Part shown: one piece after another, positions 57,008 to 64,000 of the stretch
Position numbering within the stretch: the stretch's first letter is position 1
Layout of the letters: each line of letters begins with the position of its first letter
Assembly: GCF_026342835.1 (NCBI RefSeq)
Contig: NZ_JAPEMI010000001.1
Coordinates: 1 to 64,000 of the forward strand
DNA length: 64,000 nt
DNA from: Streptomyces sp. NBC_00154
GTDB lineage: Bacteria > Actinomycetota > Actinomycetes > Streptomycetales > Streptomycetaceae
Direction of reading: 5' to 3'
Translations under genes and position numbers: made by a program
The notes under the pieces: generated by a model
Told to the model about the DNA's origin: nothing
Seen by the model: only the letters and a program-made list of their open reading frames with translations
Database searches by the model: none

Positions 57008-59438
57008 GAATCTCAGCAGACGAACCCTTCTCGCAGCGACAGGCGCCACCGCGGCCATATCCGCCACGACACTTGCCACATCGGCCGGTGCCGCGCACGC
57101 GCAGTCCGGCGACGCGGCCGGCGAAGCCTCCGAGGCGGTCGCCACCGTCGGTTTCGACGCGCTTCTGAAACGCGCCGAAACCCTCCTGACCGGCGGTGCG
57201 TTCGACCCTTCGGACGCCGATTTCGCCGCCGCGGTAGCGGCCCTGGACGCCACGGCGAAGGGGCTCTGGGACACCCTGGACCGCAGTGCGGGGCGGACCG
57301 TCCTCTGGCCGGACCTCTCCCCCGTCACCGACCCGGGCAACTTCGGCCAGAGCTACACCCGGCTGCGTACGCTCGCCACCGCCTGGGCCACCCCCGGTAC
57401 CTCACTCGCCGGCAGCGCGGAGGTGGCGGACGCCCTCGTCGCCGCGCTGCGCTTCGCCCACGACACCGCGTACAACCCGGCCAAGCGCGAGACGGGCAAC
57501 TGGTGGTTCTGGGAGATCGGCACCCCCCGTGCGCTGATGGACTGCGCCGTCCTGCTGCGCGATCGCCTTCCGGCCGCCGACCTGACGGCCTATCTGGCGG
57601 TCGTCGACCGCTTCTGCCCGGACGCGGACCGTCGCACCAACTCCCCCACGTTCGCCGAGACGGGGGCCAACCGCACGGACAAGGCCGTCATCGTCGCGCT
57701 GCGTGGGCTGCTGGGACAGGACGCGGCCAAGCTGGCATCGGCCCGCGACGCCCTCTCCGACGTACGCGACTCGAGCAACAGCCTGTTCCGGTACACGAGT
57801 TCGGGTGACGGCTTCTACGAGGACGGGTCGTTCGTCCAGCACGATGTGGTCGCTTACACGGGTACGTACGGCGCGGTGCTGCTCGGCGGCGCCGCCTATC
57901 TGCTGTCCCTGCTCGCGGACTCCGAGTGGGCGGTCGCCGACCCGGACGTCTCCGTGATGTACGAGGCCGTCGAGCGGTCCTTCGCGCCGGTGGTCTTCGA
58001 CGGGCTGATGATGGACGCGGTGCGCGGCCGGGCGATCTCCCGGGAGCGCGCCGGTGACCACCGGGACGGTGCGGCGGCCGTCGCCGCGATCCTGCTCCTG
58101 GCGACCGGCGCACCCGCCACGTACGCCGACCGCTGGCGTGAGCTGGTCAAGGGCTGGCTGACCCGCAACCGCACCACCCCGTTCGCGGCGCTCGCCACGC
58201 TCCCCCAGCTCGCCCTCGCCAAGGCTGTGCTGAACGACCGGAACATCCACCCCGGACCGCGCACCACCGGCCACTTCGTCTTCGCAGACATGGACCGGGT
58301 GGTGCACCGCCAGGCGCGATGGGCCTGCGCGCTGTCGCTCTCCTCGAAGCGCATCTCGGCGTACGAGGCGGGCAACGGCGAGAATCTGCACGGCTGGTAC
58401 ACCGGCGACGGCATGACGTATCTGTACGGCGGCGACGACCTCGGGCAGTTCAACGACGGCTTCTGGCCGACCGTCGACCCGTACCGGCTGCCCGGCACCA
58501 CGGTCGACACCCGGGAGCGAACCGATCTCGGCACCGGCGCCGGCACCTCCACCTACCGGCCGACGAACGCTGTCGCGGGCGGAGCGGTGCTCCACGATCG
58601 GTACGGTGCTGCCGCAATGGAGCTGATCGGCCCCGCAGGCACCACCCTGCGGACCAAGAAGTCGTGGTTCCTGCTGGACAACGCGGTGATCGCCCTGGGC
58701 ACGGGCATCTCGTCGAGCGACAGCCGCACGGTCGAGACGATCGTCGAGAACCGCAACCTCGGCCCGGACGGCACACAGCGGCTGCTGGTCGACGGCGTCC
58801 GGCAGCCCGCTGAGCAGGGCTGGACGGAGGAGTTCGGCCACGCCCGATGGGCCCATGTCGACGGCGTCGGCGGCTATGTCTTCCCCGACCCCACTGCTCT
58901 GCACGCGCTGCGCGAGGAGCGGACCGGGACCTGGCGGGCGATCAACACCGGGGCGGACACCGGCGGCGGCACCGATCCGGTCACCCGCCGCTATCTCACG
59001 CTCTGGGTCGACCACGGTGTCTCGCCCGCCGGTGCCGGCTACTCCTTTGTGCTGCTGCCCGGTGCCTCCGCGGCCGCGACCGCGGTCTGGTCGCACTCGC
59101 GACCGGTCCGGATCATCGCCAACGACGCCACCGCACAGGCCGTGGAGGCCCGCAGGCAGGGGCTGACGGCAGTGAACTTCTGGGGCGCGGGCACCGCCGC
59201 CGGGGTCACCGCATCCGGTCCGGCCTCGGTCCTGGTCCAGCGCCGGGGCCAGGAGCTCGCCGTCGCCGTCGCCGACCCGAGCCGCACCCTGACCTCGCTC
59301 ACCGTCGAACTTCCCTTCCGGGTCAGCCGGGTGGTCACCGCGGACGACACCGTGTCCCTCACACCGGGCCGGCGCCCCGTGCTCACGGTCGCGGTCGGCG
59401 GATCACGCGGCCACACGCACACCGCCGTGCTGTCCTGA
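57006..59438 (+). CDS. Polysaccharide lyase family 8 (hyaluronate/chondroitin/xanthan lyase type)
   Basis: 810 residues. NLSRRTLLAATGATAAISATTLA is a Tat signal ending AHAQ. The alpha/alpha toroid carries the catalytic residues of PL8: Asn in NWWFWEIGTPRALMD, His and Tyr in DGSFVQHDVVAYTGTYG, and Arg in DAVRGRAISR. The beta-sandwich part includes NGENLHGWYTGDGMTYLYGGD. It cleaves uronic-acid polysaccharides by beta-elimination outside the cell. Clear RBS AAGGAG. A GC-rich hairpin follows the stop (about 59440-59505). Confidence 0.92.
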   Translation: MNLSRRTLLAATGATAAISATTLATSAGAAHAQSGDAAGEASEAVATVGFDALLKRAETLLTGGAFDPSDADFAAAVAALDATAKGLWDTLDRSAGRTVLWPDLSPVTDPGNFGQSYTRLRTLATAWATPGTSLAGSAEVADALVAALRFAHDTAYNPAKRETGNWWFWEIGTPRALMDCAVLLRDRLPAADLTAYLAVVDRFCPDADRRTNSPTFAETGANRTDKAVIVALRGLLGQDAAKLASARDALSDVRDSSNSLFRYTSSGDGFYEDGSFVQHDVVAYTGTYGAVLLGGAAYLLSLLADSEWAVADPDVSVMYEAVERSFAPVVFDGLMMDAVRGRAISRERAGDHRDGAAAVAAILLLATGAPATYADRWRELVKGWLTRNRTTPFAALATLPQLALAKAVLNDRNIHPGPRTTGHFVFADMDRVVHRQARWACALSLSSKRISAYEAGNGENLHGWYTGDGMTYLYGGDDLGQFNDGFWPTVDPYRLPGTTVDTRERTDLGTGAGTSTYRPTNAVAGGAVLHDRYGAAAMELIGPAGTTLRTKKSWFLLDNAVIALGTGISSSDSRTVETIVENRNLGPDGTQRLLVDGVRQPAEQGWTEEFGHARWAHVDGVGGYVFPDPTALHALREERTGTWRAINTGADTGGGTDPVTRRYLTLWVDHGVSPAGAGYSFVLLPGASAAATAVWSHSRPVRIIANDATAQAVEARRQGLTAVNFWGAGTAAGVTASGPASVLVQRRGQELAVAVADPSRTLTSLTVELPFRVSRVVTADDTVSLTPGRRPVLTVAVGGSRGHTHTAVLS

Positions 59439-59481
59439 CCGGCCACCGGCGGCCGGTCCGTCAGCACCGGCCGCCGGTCCC

Positions 59482-59631
59482 CCGTTCCTCCTTGAGCTCA
59501 CTGGTTACGATCTCACCGGCTTCTACGTCGACATGTGGGCGTACCCGATCAGCGCGGACGGCAAGGTCGCCGCCCTCGCCACGCTCGACCTGCCCATACC
59601 GCCCGTAGACCCGTCGCCCCTGACGGACTGA
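59482..59631 (+). pseudogene. Orphan C-terminal fragment before DUF2264 gene
   Basis: In one frame the codons encode LELTGYDLTGFYVDMWAYP, then SADGKVAALATLDLPIPPVD, then a TGA 14 bp before the next start. Good protein character and correct operon spacing (GAGGAG overlaps its stop) suggest the tail of a gene that once preceded the DUF2264 gene. Its beginning is cut at about 59482 by the region after the PL8 gene. Family unknown. Confidence 0.45.
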
Positions 59632-59645
59632 GGAGCACCACCCGC

Positions 59646-61644
59646 ATGACCGCGCCCTTCCTGCACCTTCCCCCCACCGACCGGCTGCTGTCCTCACGGA
59701 CCGGCTGGACGCGCGCGCACTGGGAAGTCACGGCCGACCGCATGCTCGATGCGCTCGTCCCATACGCGACCCCGGGCTTCGCCCAGTACCGGCTCCCGGG
59801 TCGGACCAGTTGGTCGGGGGTGGTCTCGGACGGACTCGAGGGCTACGCACGCTCCTTCCTGATGGCGGCCTTCCGCATCGCCGGAGCTCAGGGGGAACGT
59901 CGACCCGAAGCTGATCGAGCGCTACACGCAGGGTCTGACAACCGGCACCGACCCGGGGTCGGCCGAGGCCTGGCCCGAACTCACCGACTGCTCGCAGCAG
60001 ATGGTCGAAGCGGCCTCGATCGCCGTGGGGCTGCACGAGACCCGCCCTTGGATCTGGGACAAGCTGGACACCAGCGTCCAGGAGCGGGTCGTCGACTGGC
60101 TCTCCGGATTTGTCGGCGGCCGCACCTGGGACAACAACTGGCGGCTCTTCCAGGTGGTGTCCGAGCAGTTCCTCGCCTCGGTGGGCGCCCCGTACAACCG
60201 CTCCGACATCGAGAGCAACCTGGACAGGATCGAGGACTGGTACGTCGGGGACGGCTGGTACACCGACGGGGACGGCCGGAACTTCGACTACTACATCGGC
60301 TGGGCGATGCATCTGTATCCGCTGCTCTGGTCGCGCATGGTGGGCCCGGACGACGACGGGGGCAGGACCGAGGTCTACCGGCAGCGGCTTTCCCGGTTCC
60401 TGGAGGACTACCCGCAGTTCTTCGGCTCCGACGGTGCGCCGGTGCACCAGGGGCGTTCGCTGACCTACCGGTTCGCGGCACTCGCACCGGTCTGGATGGG
60501 AGCGCTGGCCGACTGCACGCCGCTCGCGCCGGGGCTGACGCGCCGGCTCGCCTCGGGCACCCTGCGGCACTTCGTGGAACGCGGCGTCCCCGACGAGCGG
60601 GGGCTCCTGACCCTCGGCTGGTACGACACGTTCCTGCCCAGCACCCAGCCGTACTCCGGTCCCGCGTCCCCGTACTGGGCGAGCAAGGGCTTCCTCGGGT
60701 TGCTGCTCCCGGCGGACCACCCAGTGTGGACGGAGCGCGAACTCCCCCTCCCCATCGAGGAGTCCGACCAGTACACCGCGCTGCCGGCACCGGGGTGGCT
60801 GCTGCACGGCACCCGGCACGACGGCATCGTCCGGCTGATCAACCACGGCAGCGACCACAACCCGCCGGCCGCGACCGACGACGCACCGCAGGCGGGCGAG
60901 GAGGATCCGCACTACGCGAGGCTCTGCTACTCGACGGCGACGGCCCCCGAGTCCGCGCCGCACGCCGTGGCACGTTCCGTCGACGGCCATCTGGCGCTGC
61001 TCGCACCGGACGGCACCCCGTCACGACGGCGCAGGATCCATCCGTTGCGCTGCGAGGACAGGATCGCATCGTCCTGGTACGCGGCCGAGCTGCCCGGTGA
61101 CGAGCGTACGTACCGGATCGAGACGACGAGTGTGCTGCACGGCCCGTGGGAGATCCGGGTGCACCGGGTCGAGGCGCCGGAGGGTGCGAGCGTGCGAGAA
61201 GGCGGTCATGCCGTGGCACACGAGGAGCGGCCGCGCGTCTCGTCGGGCCCCGGCTGGGCGATGGCGCGCACGGCCGACGGTCTGACCAGTGCCGTTGTCG
61301 CACTGTACGGCTGGGACACCGAGGAGGACTCGGAAACCGAGGGCGGCGCGGCGGGCGAGGACTGCTCGGAGGCTGTGCGGACCGCGCAGGCCGCGGGCGG
61401 CCCGGAGACCACGTACGGGTCCGGTGTCGCACGGGACGTGCAGTCCAACGCGTACGGGCCGCACTCCGCGATCCCGTATCTGCGTGCCGATCGCCGTCCG
61501 GGCGGGCGGAGCGTCCATGTCTCGCTGATCGCGCTGTCCCGCGACACCGTGCATCCGCAGGCGTTGCGCACGTCGGTGGTGGTGCGGGCGGGTACGGAGT
61601 CGGTGGTGCTGACCTTCCTGGACGGGACCACGGTCGAAGTGTGA
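59646..61644 (+). pseudogene. DUF2264 protein gene with a one-base frameshift
   Basis: From ATG 59646 the frame encodes a DUF2264 start (FLHLPPTDRLLSSRTGWTRA, LPGRTSWSGVVSDGLEGYAR, SFLMAAFRIAGAQG). At the GGGGG run at 59891-59895 coding continues one frame over with NVDPKLIERYTQGLTTGTDP and runs to the stop at 61644 (RTWDNNWRLFQVV, GDGWYTDGDGRNFDYYIGWA, ASKGFLGLLLPADHPVW). One G fewer restores a protein of about 665 residues. DUF2264 proteins accompany polysaccharide degradation and are thought to act on sugars; the PL8 neighbour agrees. Sequencing error is possible. Confidence 0.82.
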
Positions 61645-61663
61645 GCGCGGGCGGCGGGGCGGA

Positions 61664-62254
61664 TCAGGGCTCGATGCCCTGGTTGTCCTCCCGTCGGTGG
61701 ATGTGCCCGATGAGTTCCTGTGCCAGGGACTTGATCGTGTCGAGGCCGGCCCGCCCCCAGGGGCGGGGCACGGTGTCGACGGCGCAGACGGCGCCCAGTG
61801 CGACACCCGTACGGTCGATGAGCGGCGCCCCCAGATAGGAGCGGATGCCTATCTCGTCGACGACCGGGTTGCCGGCGAATCTCGGGTAGTCGCAGACGTC
61901 CTCCAGGACCAGCGCCTTGCGACGTGCGACGACGTGCGGGCAGTAGCCGTGGTCGAGTGCCATGTACCGGCCGCCACGGCCGCTGCCCGCCGCCGTGGCG
62001 CCCAGGTCGGAACCGGTGCGGGTGCCGGCCGGGGTGTGCAGACCGGCGAAGAACTGCCGGTTCCCGTCAATGAAGTTGACCATCGAGAACGGCGCATCGG
62101 TCACTTCGGCCACCTTGTCGGCGAACGCGTCGAAGCTGTGGAACGACGCGTCGCCCCGCTCCCCGAGCCCGAGCCTCCGCAGCCGTCGGGTGCGGACAGG
62201 GGCGTCGCGGTCGACGGGAGTCAGCAGCGGCCGCCCGGTCGCCTGTCGGCTCAC
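61664..62254 (-). CDS. GAF-domain protein at the end of a conservon
   Basis: 196 residues from GTG 62254, overlapping the cvnD stop. A single GAF domain covers about 35-190: APFSMVNFIDGNRQFFAGLH, DHGYCPHVVARRKALVLEDV, FAGNPVVDEIGIRSYLGAPL, GVALGAVCAVDTVPR, ending LAQELIGHIHRRED. Many Streptomyces conservons end with a cytochrome P450; here the last position is a GAF sensor, which may bind a small ligand and feed the GTPase complex. The stop lies 19 bp from the convergent DUF2264 gene. Confidence 0.85.
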   Translation of the reverse strand: MSRQATGRPLLTPVDRDAPVRTRRLRRLGLGERGDASFHSFDAFADKVAEVTDAPFSMVNFIDGNRQFFAGLHTPAGTRTGSDLGATAAGSGRGGRYMALDHGYCPHVVARRKALVLEDVCDYPRFAGNPVVDEIGIRSYLGAPLIDRTGVALGAVCAVDTVPRPWGRAGLDTIKSLAQELIGHIHRREDNQGIEP

Positions 62255-62901
62255 GGATGGGCTCCGAAGCCGGAGAGCGGGGCCGGTGCCGAGGTGGCGT
62301 TGATCAGGTGCTGCACCAGCGTGACCAGCGCTCCGGTGCCCGAGCTGCCGATCCGGGCGTCGCAGAGGACGACGGGCACGTCGGGTCCGAGGTCGAGCGC
62401 GGCACGTACCTCCTCGGGGCCGTAGCGGTAGGAGCCGTCGAACTCGTTGACGGCGACGATGAATCCGATGCCGCGCCGTTCGAAGAAGTCGACGGCCGGG
62501 AAGCATTCCTCGAGTCTGCGGGTGTCCGCCAGCACGACCGCGCCGAGCGCGCCCTGGGAGAGCTCGTCCCACATGAACCAGAAGCGCTCCTGGCCCGGGG
62601 TACCGAACAGATAGAGCACATGCTGCTCGTCGAGGGTGATGCGGCCGAAGTCCATGGCGACCGTGGTCGCGGTCTTGGACTCGATCCCCTCGAGGCTGTC
62701 GGTCGCCGCGCTGACCTGGGTCAGCAGCTCTTCCGTGCTCAGCGGTGCGATCTCGCTGACCGCGCCCACGAACGTCGTCTTGCCGACGCCGAAGCCGCCC
62801 GCGACCAGGACCTTGAGTGCGACGGGGAAGTATTCGGTGTCCCCGGTGCCGTCACCCCCGGCCGAGCCGCCGAAGCCGTCAGAGCTGTCGTCGTAAGCCA
62901 T
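62251..62901 (-). CDS. cvnD: Conservon GTPase CvnD
   Basis: 216 residues. P-loop VAGGFGVGKTTFVGAVSEI (33-51), switch region with LDEQHVLYLFGTPGQERFWFMW (DxxGQ-like G3 motif FGTPGQ), and IVAVNEFDGSY (N-K-x-D-like) mark the small Ras/Arf-like GTPases of conservons. It overlaps cvnC by 23 bp and the GAF gene by 4 bp. It would cycle on a membrane-associated complex with the sensor kinase CvnA. Confidence 0.92.
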   Translation of the reverse strand: MAYDDSSDGFGGSAGGDGTGDTEYFPVALKVLVAGGFGVGKTTFVGAVSEIAPLSTEELLTQVSAATDSLEGIESKTATTVAMDFGRITLDEQHVLYLFGTPGQERFWFMWDELSQGALGAVVLADTRRLEECFPAVDFFERRGIGFIVAVNEFDGSYRYGPEEVRAALDLGPDVPVVLCDARIGSSGTGALVTLVQHLINATSAPAPLSGFGAHP

Positions 62902-63256
62902 CGAGCACTGCCTCCAGCAGGGATCGGTCGGTGGGCATGTCGTGAAAAGCCGGCGGATGCGCGGTGACTGCGCCGCAGTCCACCAGGTCGGAGACGAGCA
63001 CCTTGGTGACCACCGCGGGCAGCCGCAGATGCGCGGCGATCTCGGCCACCGAGGTGGGGCCGCCGCACAGCCCCAGCGCCACGCAGTGCTCGGGGCCGAG
63101 ATGGGTCTGCGGATCGCTGCCCGTGGCCATGACCAGGGAGAGCAGGTCGAGCACGGTCGTCGGACGGGTACGGCCGTCGCTCACGGTGTACGGACGGATG
63201 AGCCGGCCGGCCGCATCGTCGAGCAACGGCCCGTCCTGCGGGGCCGACACCCTCAC
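62879..63256 (-). CDS. cvnC: Conservon DUF742 protein CvnC
   Basis: 125 residues from GTG 63256, overlapping the cvnB stop (GTGA). LIRPYTVSDGRTRPTTVLDLLSLV, then TSVAEIAAHLRLPAVVTKVLVSDLVDCGAV is the DUF742 winged-helix-like fold, ending in LLEAVLDGLRRQL. The partner role in conservons is inferred from the gene order. Confidence 0.92.
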   Translation of the reverse strand: MRVSAPQDGPLLDDAAGRLIRPYTVSDGRTRPTTVLDLLSLVMATGSDPQTHLGPEHCVALGLCGGPTSVAEIAAHLRLPAVVTKVLVSDLVDCGAVTAHPPAFHDMPTDRSLLEAVLDGLRRQL

Positions 63257-63687
63257 AGCCCCGTGACGCCCGGTGCCCCGGCCGCTTGTCTGGCCGGGGT
63301 CATCAGATACGGCCGGACGCTCTTGACCAGCATGGTCATCTCGTATCCGAGCACCGCGGCATCCGCTTCGCGTCCGGCGAGGACGGCGAGACAGGTGCCG
63401 GAACCGGCGGTGGAGACGAACAGCAGCGTCGAGTCGAGCTCCACCACCACCTGACGGACCTCTCCGTTGTCGCCGAAGCGCGCCCCGGCGCTGCGGCCGA
63501 GGGAGTACAGGCCGGCGGCCAGCGCCGCCATGTGGTCGGCGCTGTCGGCGTCCATGCCGTGGAGGGATTTCACCAGCCCGTCGGCGGAGAGCAGGACCGC
63601 GCTGCGCGTGTACGGCACACGCTGTACCAGCCCGCTCAGCAGCCAGTCGAGGTCCGAGACCTGACCGGACGGCATATCGGTCGCCAT
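63253..63687 (-). CDS. cvnB: Conservon roadblock/LC7 protein CvnB
   Basis: 144 residues. DLDWLLSGLVQRVPYTRSAVLLSADGLVKSLHGMD and ADHMAALAAGLYSLGRSAG with LLFVSTAGSGTCLAVL form the roadblock/LC7 fold, known to regulate small GTPases. It starts 7 bp after the cvnA stop, so the set cvnA-B-C-D-GAF is one tightly packed operon. Confidence 0.93.
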   Translation of the reverse strand: MATDMPSGQVSDLDWLLSGLVQRVPYTRSAVLLSADGLVKSLHGMDADSADHMAALAAGLYSLGRSAGARFGDNGEVRQVVVELDSTLLFVSTAGSGTCLAVLAGREADAAVLGYEMTMLVKSVRPYLMTPARQAAGAPGVTGL

Positions 63688-63694
63688 GTTGCAT

Positions 63695-64000
63695 CTACTC
63701 CTTGAGGGTGTTCGTTTCGAGCGGGTCCGGGGCGGGGTGCGACGGTTCGACGGGCGCGGTGAGTCCGCGGACCGGCAACGGTTCGAGTGGGGCCGGCGGT
63801 TGCCAGGCCTGCGGTGCGGGCCCGTCGGGGGTGGCGTCCGGGGCCTGCGCGGCGTCGGCGTCCGAGGCGCTGCGGGCCTCGGCGAGCTCGATGCCCCGGC
63901 GGAAGGACGCCATCAGGCCGGGGTCGTGCAGGACGGGTTGTTCGTCCTCGGTGCGCGGCGCGGGGGCCTCCCTGAGCTGCGGGACCAGGTGTTCCTGGTT
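63695..64000 (-). CDS. cvnA: C-terminal tail of conservon sensor kinase CvnA (partial)
   Basis: The minus-strand frame is open from the right window edge to TAG 63695, giving 102 residues: EHLVPQLREAPAPRTEDEQP, MASFRRGIELAEARSASDAD and a Pro/Ala-rich tail ending DPLETNTLKE. The FRRGIELAEA element and Pro-rich end match the C-termini of conservon nitrate/nitrite-sensor-like histidine kinases. The kinase and membrane parts lie outside the window. Confidence 0.82.
   Translation of the reverse strand, partial: NQEHLVPQLREAPAPRTEDEQPVLHDPGLMASFRRGIELAEARSASDADAAQAPDATPDGPAPQAWQPPAPLEPLPVRGLTAPVEPSHPAPDPLETNTLKE

Noticed and set aside
57402..59096. Minus-strand open frame of 564 codons
   Set aside because: Antisense shadow of the PL8 lyase gene.

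Overview
Organism: GC-rich actinobacterial DNA, almost certainly a Streptomyces chromosome segment. The signs are very high third-position GC, GTG/TTG starts, many TetR/MarR/LacI regulators, a conservon (roadblock, DUF742 and GTPase genes), mycothiol-linked redox proteins and numerous IS481/IS110/IS605 traces. Assignments come from reading translations and motifs by eye; no database search was run. LAYOUT. 1-1066: an IS481 transposase running off the left edge, beside a scar of a second copy. 1063-2960: a glycosyltransferase with a methyltransferase-like tail, and a TPR protein. 3563-11073: divergent regulator/target pairs (MFS transporter/AraC; CoA ligase and crotonase/TetR with a clear operator), an LD-carboxypeptidase-like S66 protein, and a deletion scar joining a LysR gene to half of an EamA transporter. 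11214-13949: an extracytoplasmic flavin electron-transfer module (ferric-reductase-like flavocytochrome, FMN-carrier protein, ApbE). 14410-18268: an exported-protein operon with a GMC oxidoreductase and its probable Tat-exported partner. 18393-21496: a TPP-riboswitch thiamine salvage operon (cytX-thiM-thiE) ending in a 19-codon stub of thiD. REDOX ISLAND. From about 22 to 38 kb lies an accessory island of redox and electrophile-stress genes: MarR, NADPH:FMN reductase, FrnE-like DsbA protein, Rv2466c-like mycothiol nitroreductase-like protein, muconolactone-isomerase-like protein, two NemR-like TetR regulators, nitronate monooxygenase, HAD hydrolase, Ohr, zinc alcohol dehydrogenase, and a luciferase-like monooxygenase broken by IS110. 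Six sites fit ATAG-N2-GACCGGTC-N2-CTAT and two related sites sit in the promoters of the alcohol dehydrogenase and second TetR genes. A separate MarR-type operator array occurs twice, once in front of the intact FMN reductase and once in front of a decayed copy. This probable regulon is the most interesting unit in the window. RIGHT HALF. 38.1-40.9 kb is a scrap zone (frameshifted ORF, secreted PLD-like protein, IS5/IS110 remnants) next to tRNA-Pro. A split transketolase follows. A large ThuA/sorbosone-dehydrogenase/PKD/CBM6 protein is separated from a sugar-phosphate isomerase-like gene by an orphan TnpB element. An epimerase/TetR pair and an ABC transporter/LacI unit come next; the LacI intergenic region and the ThuA promoter share the same palindrome (AGAAAGCGCTTTCT). 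The end of the window holds a TnpB-like gene lacking its last RuvC block, an antisense F5/8C fragment, a PL8 polysaccharide lyase, a DUF2264 gene with a one-base frameshift, and a conservon (cvnA partial, cvnB, cvnC, cvnD and a GAF protein) running off the right edge. DECAY. Gene decay is frequent: truncated LysR and EamA, thiD stub, MmyB-like and DipZ-like fragments, an FMN reductase ghost, IS110-split LLM gene, and two single-base frameshifts in homopolymers.
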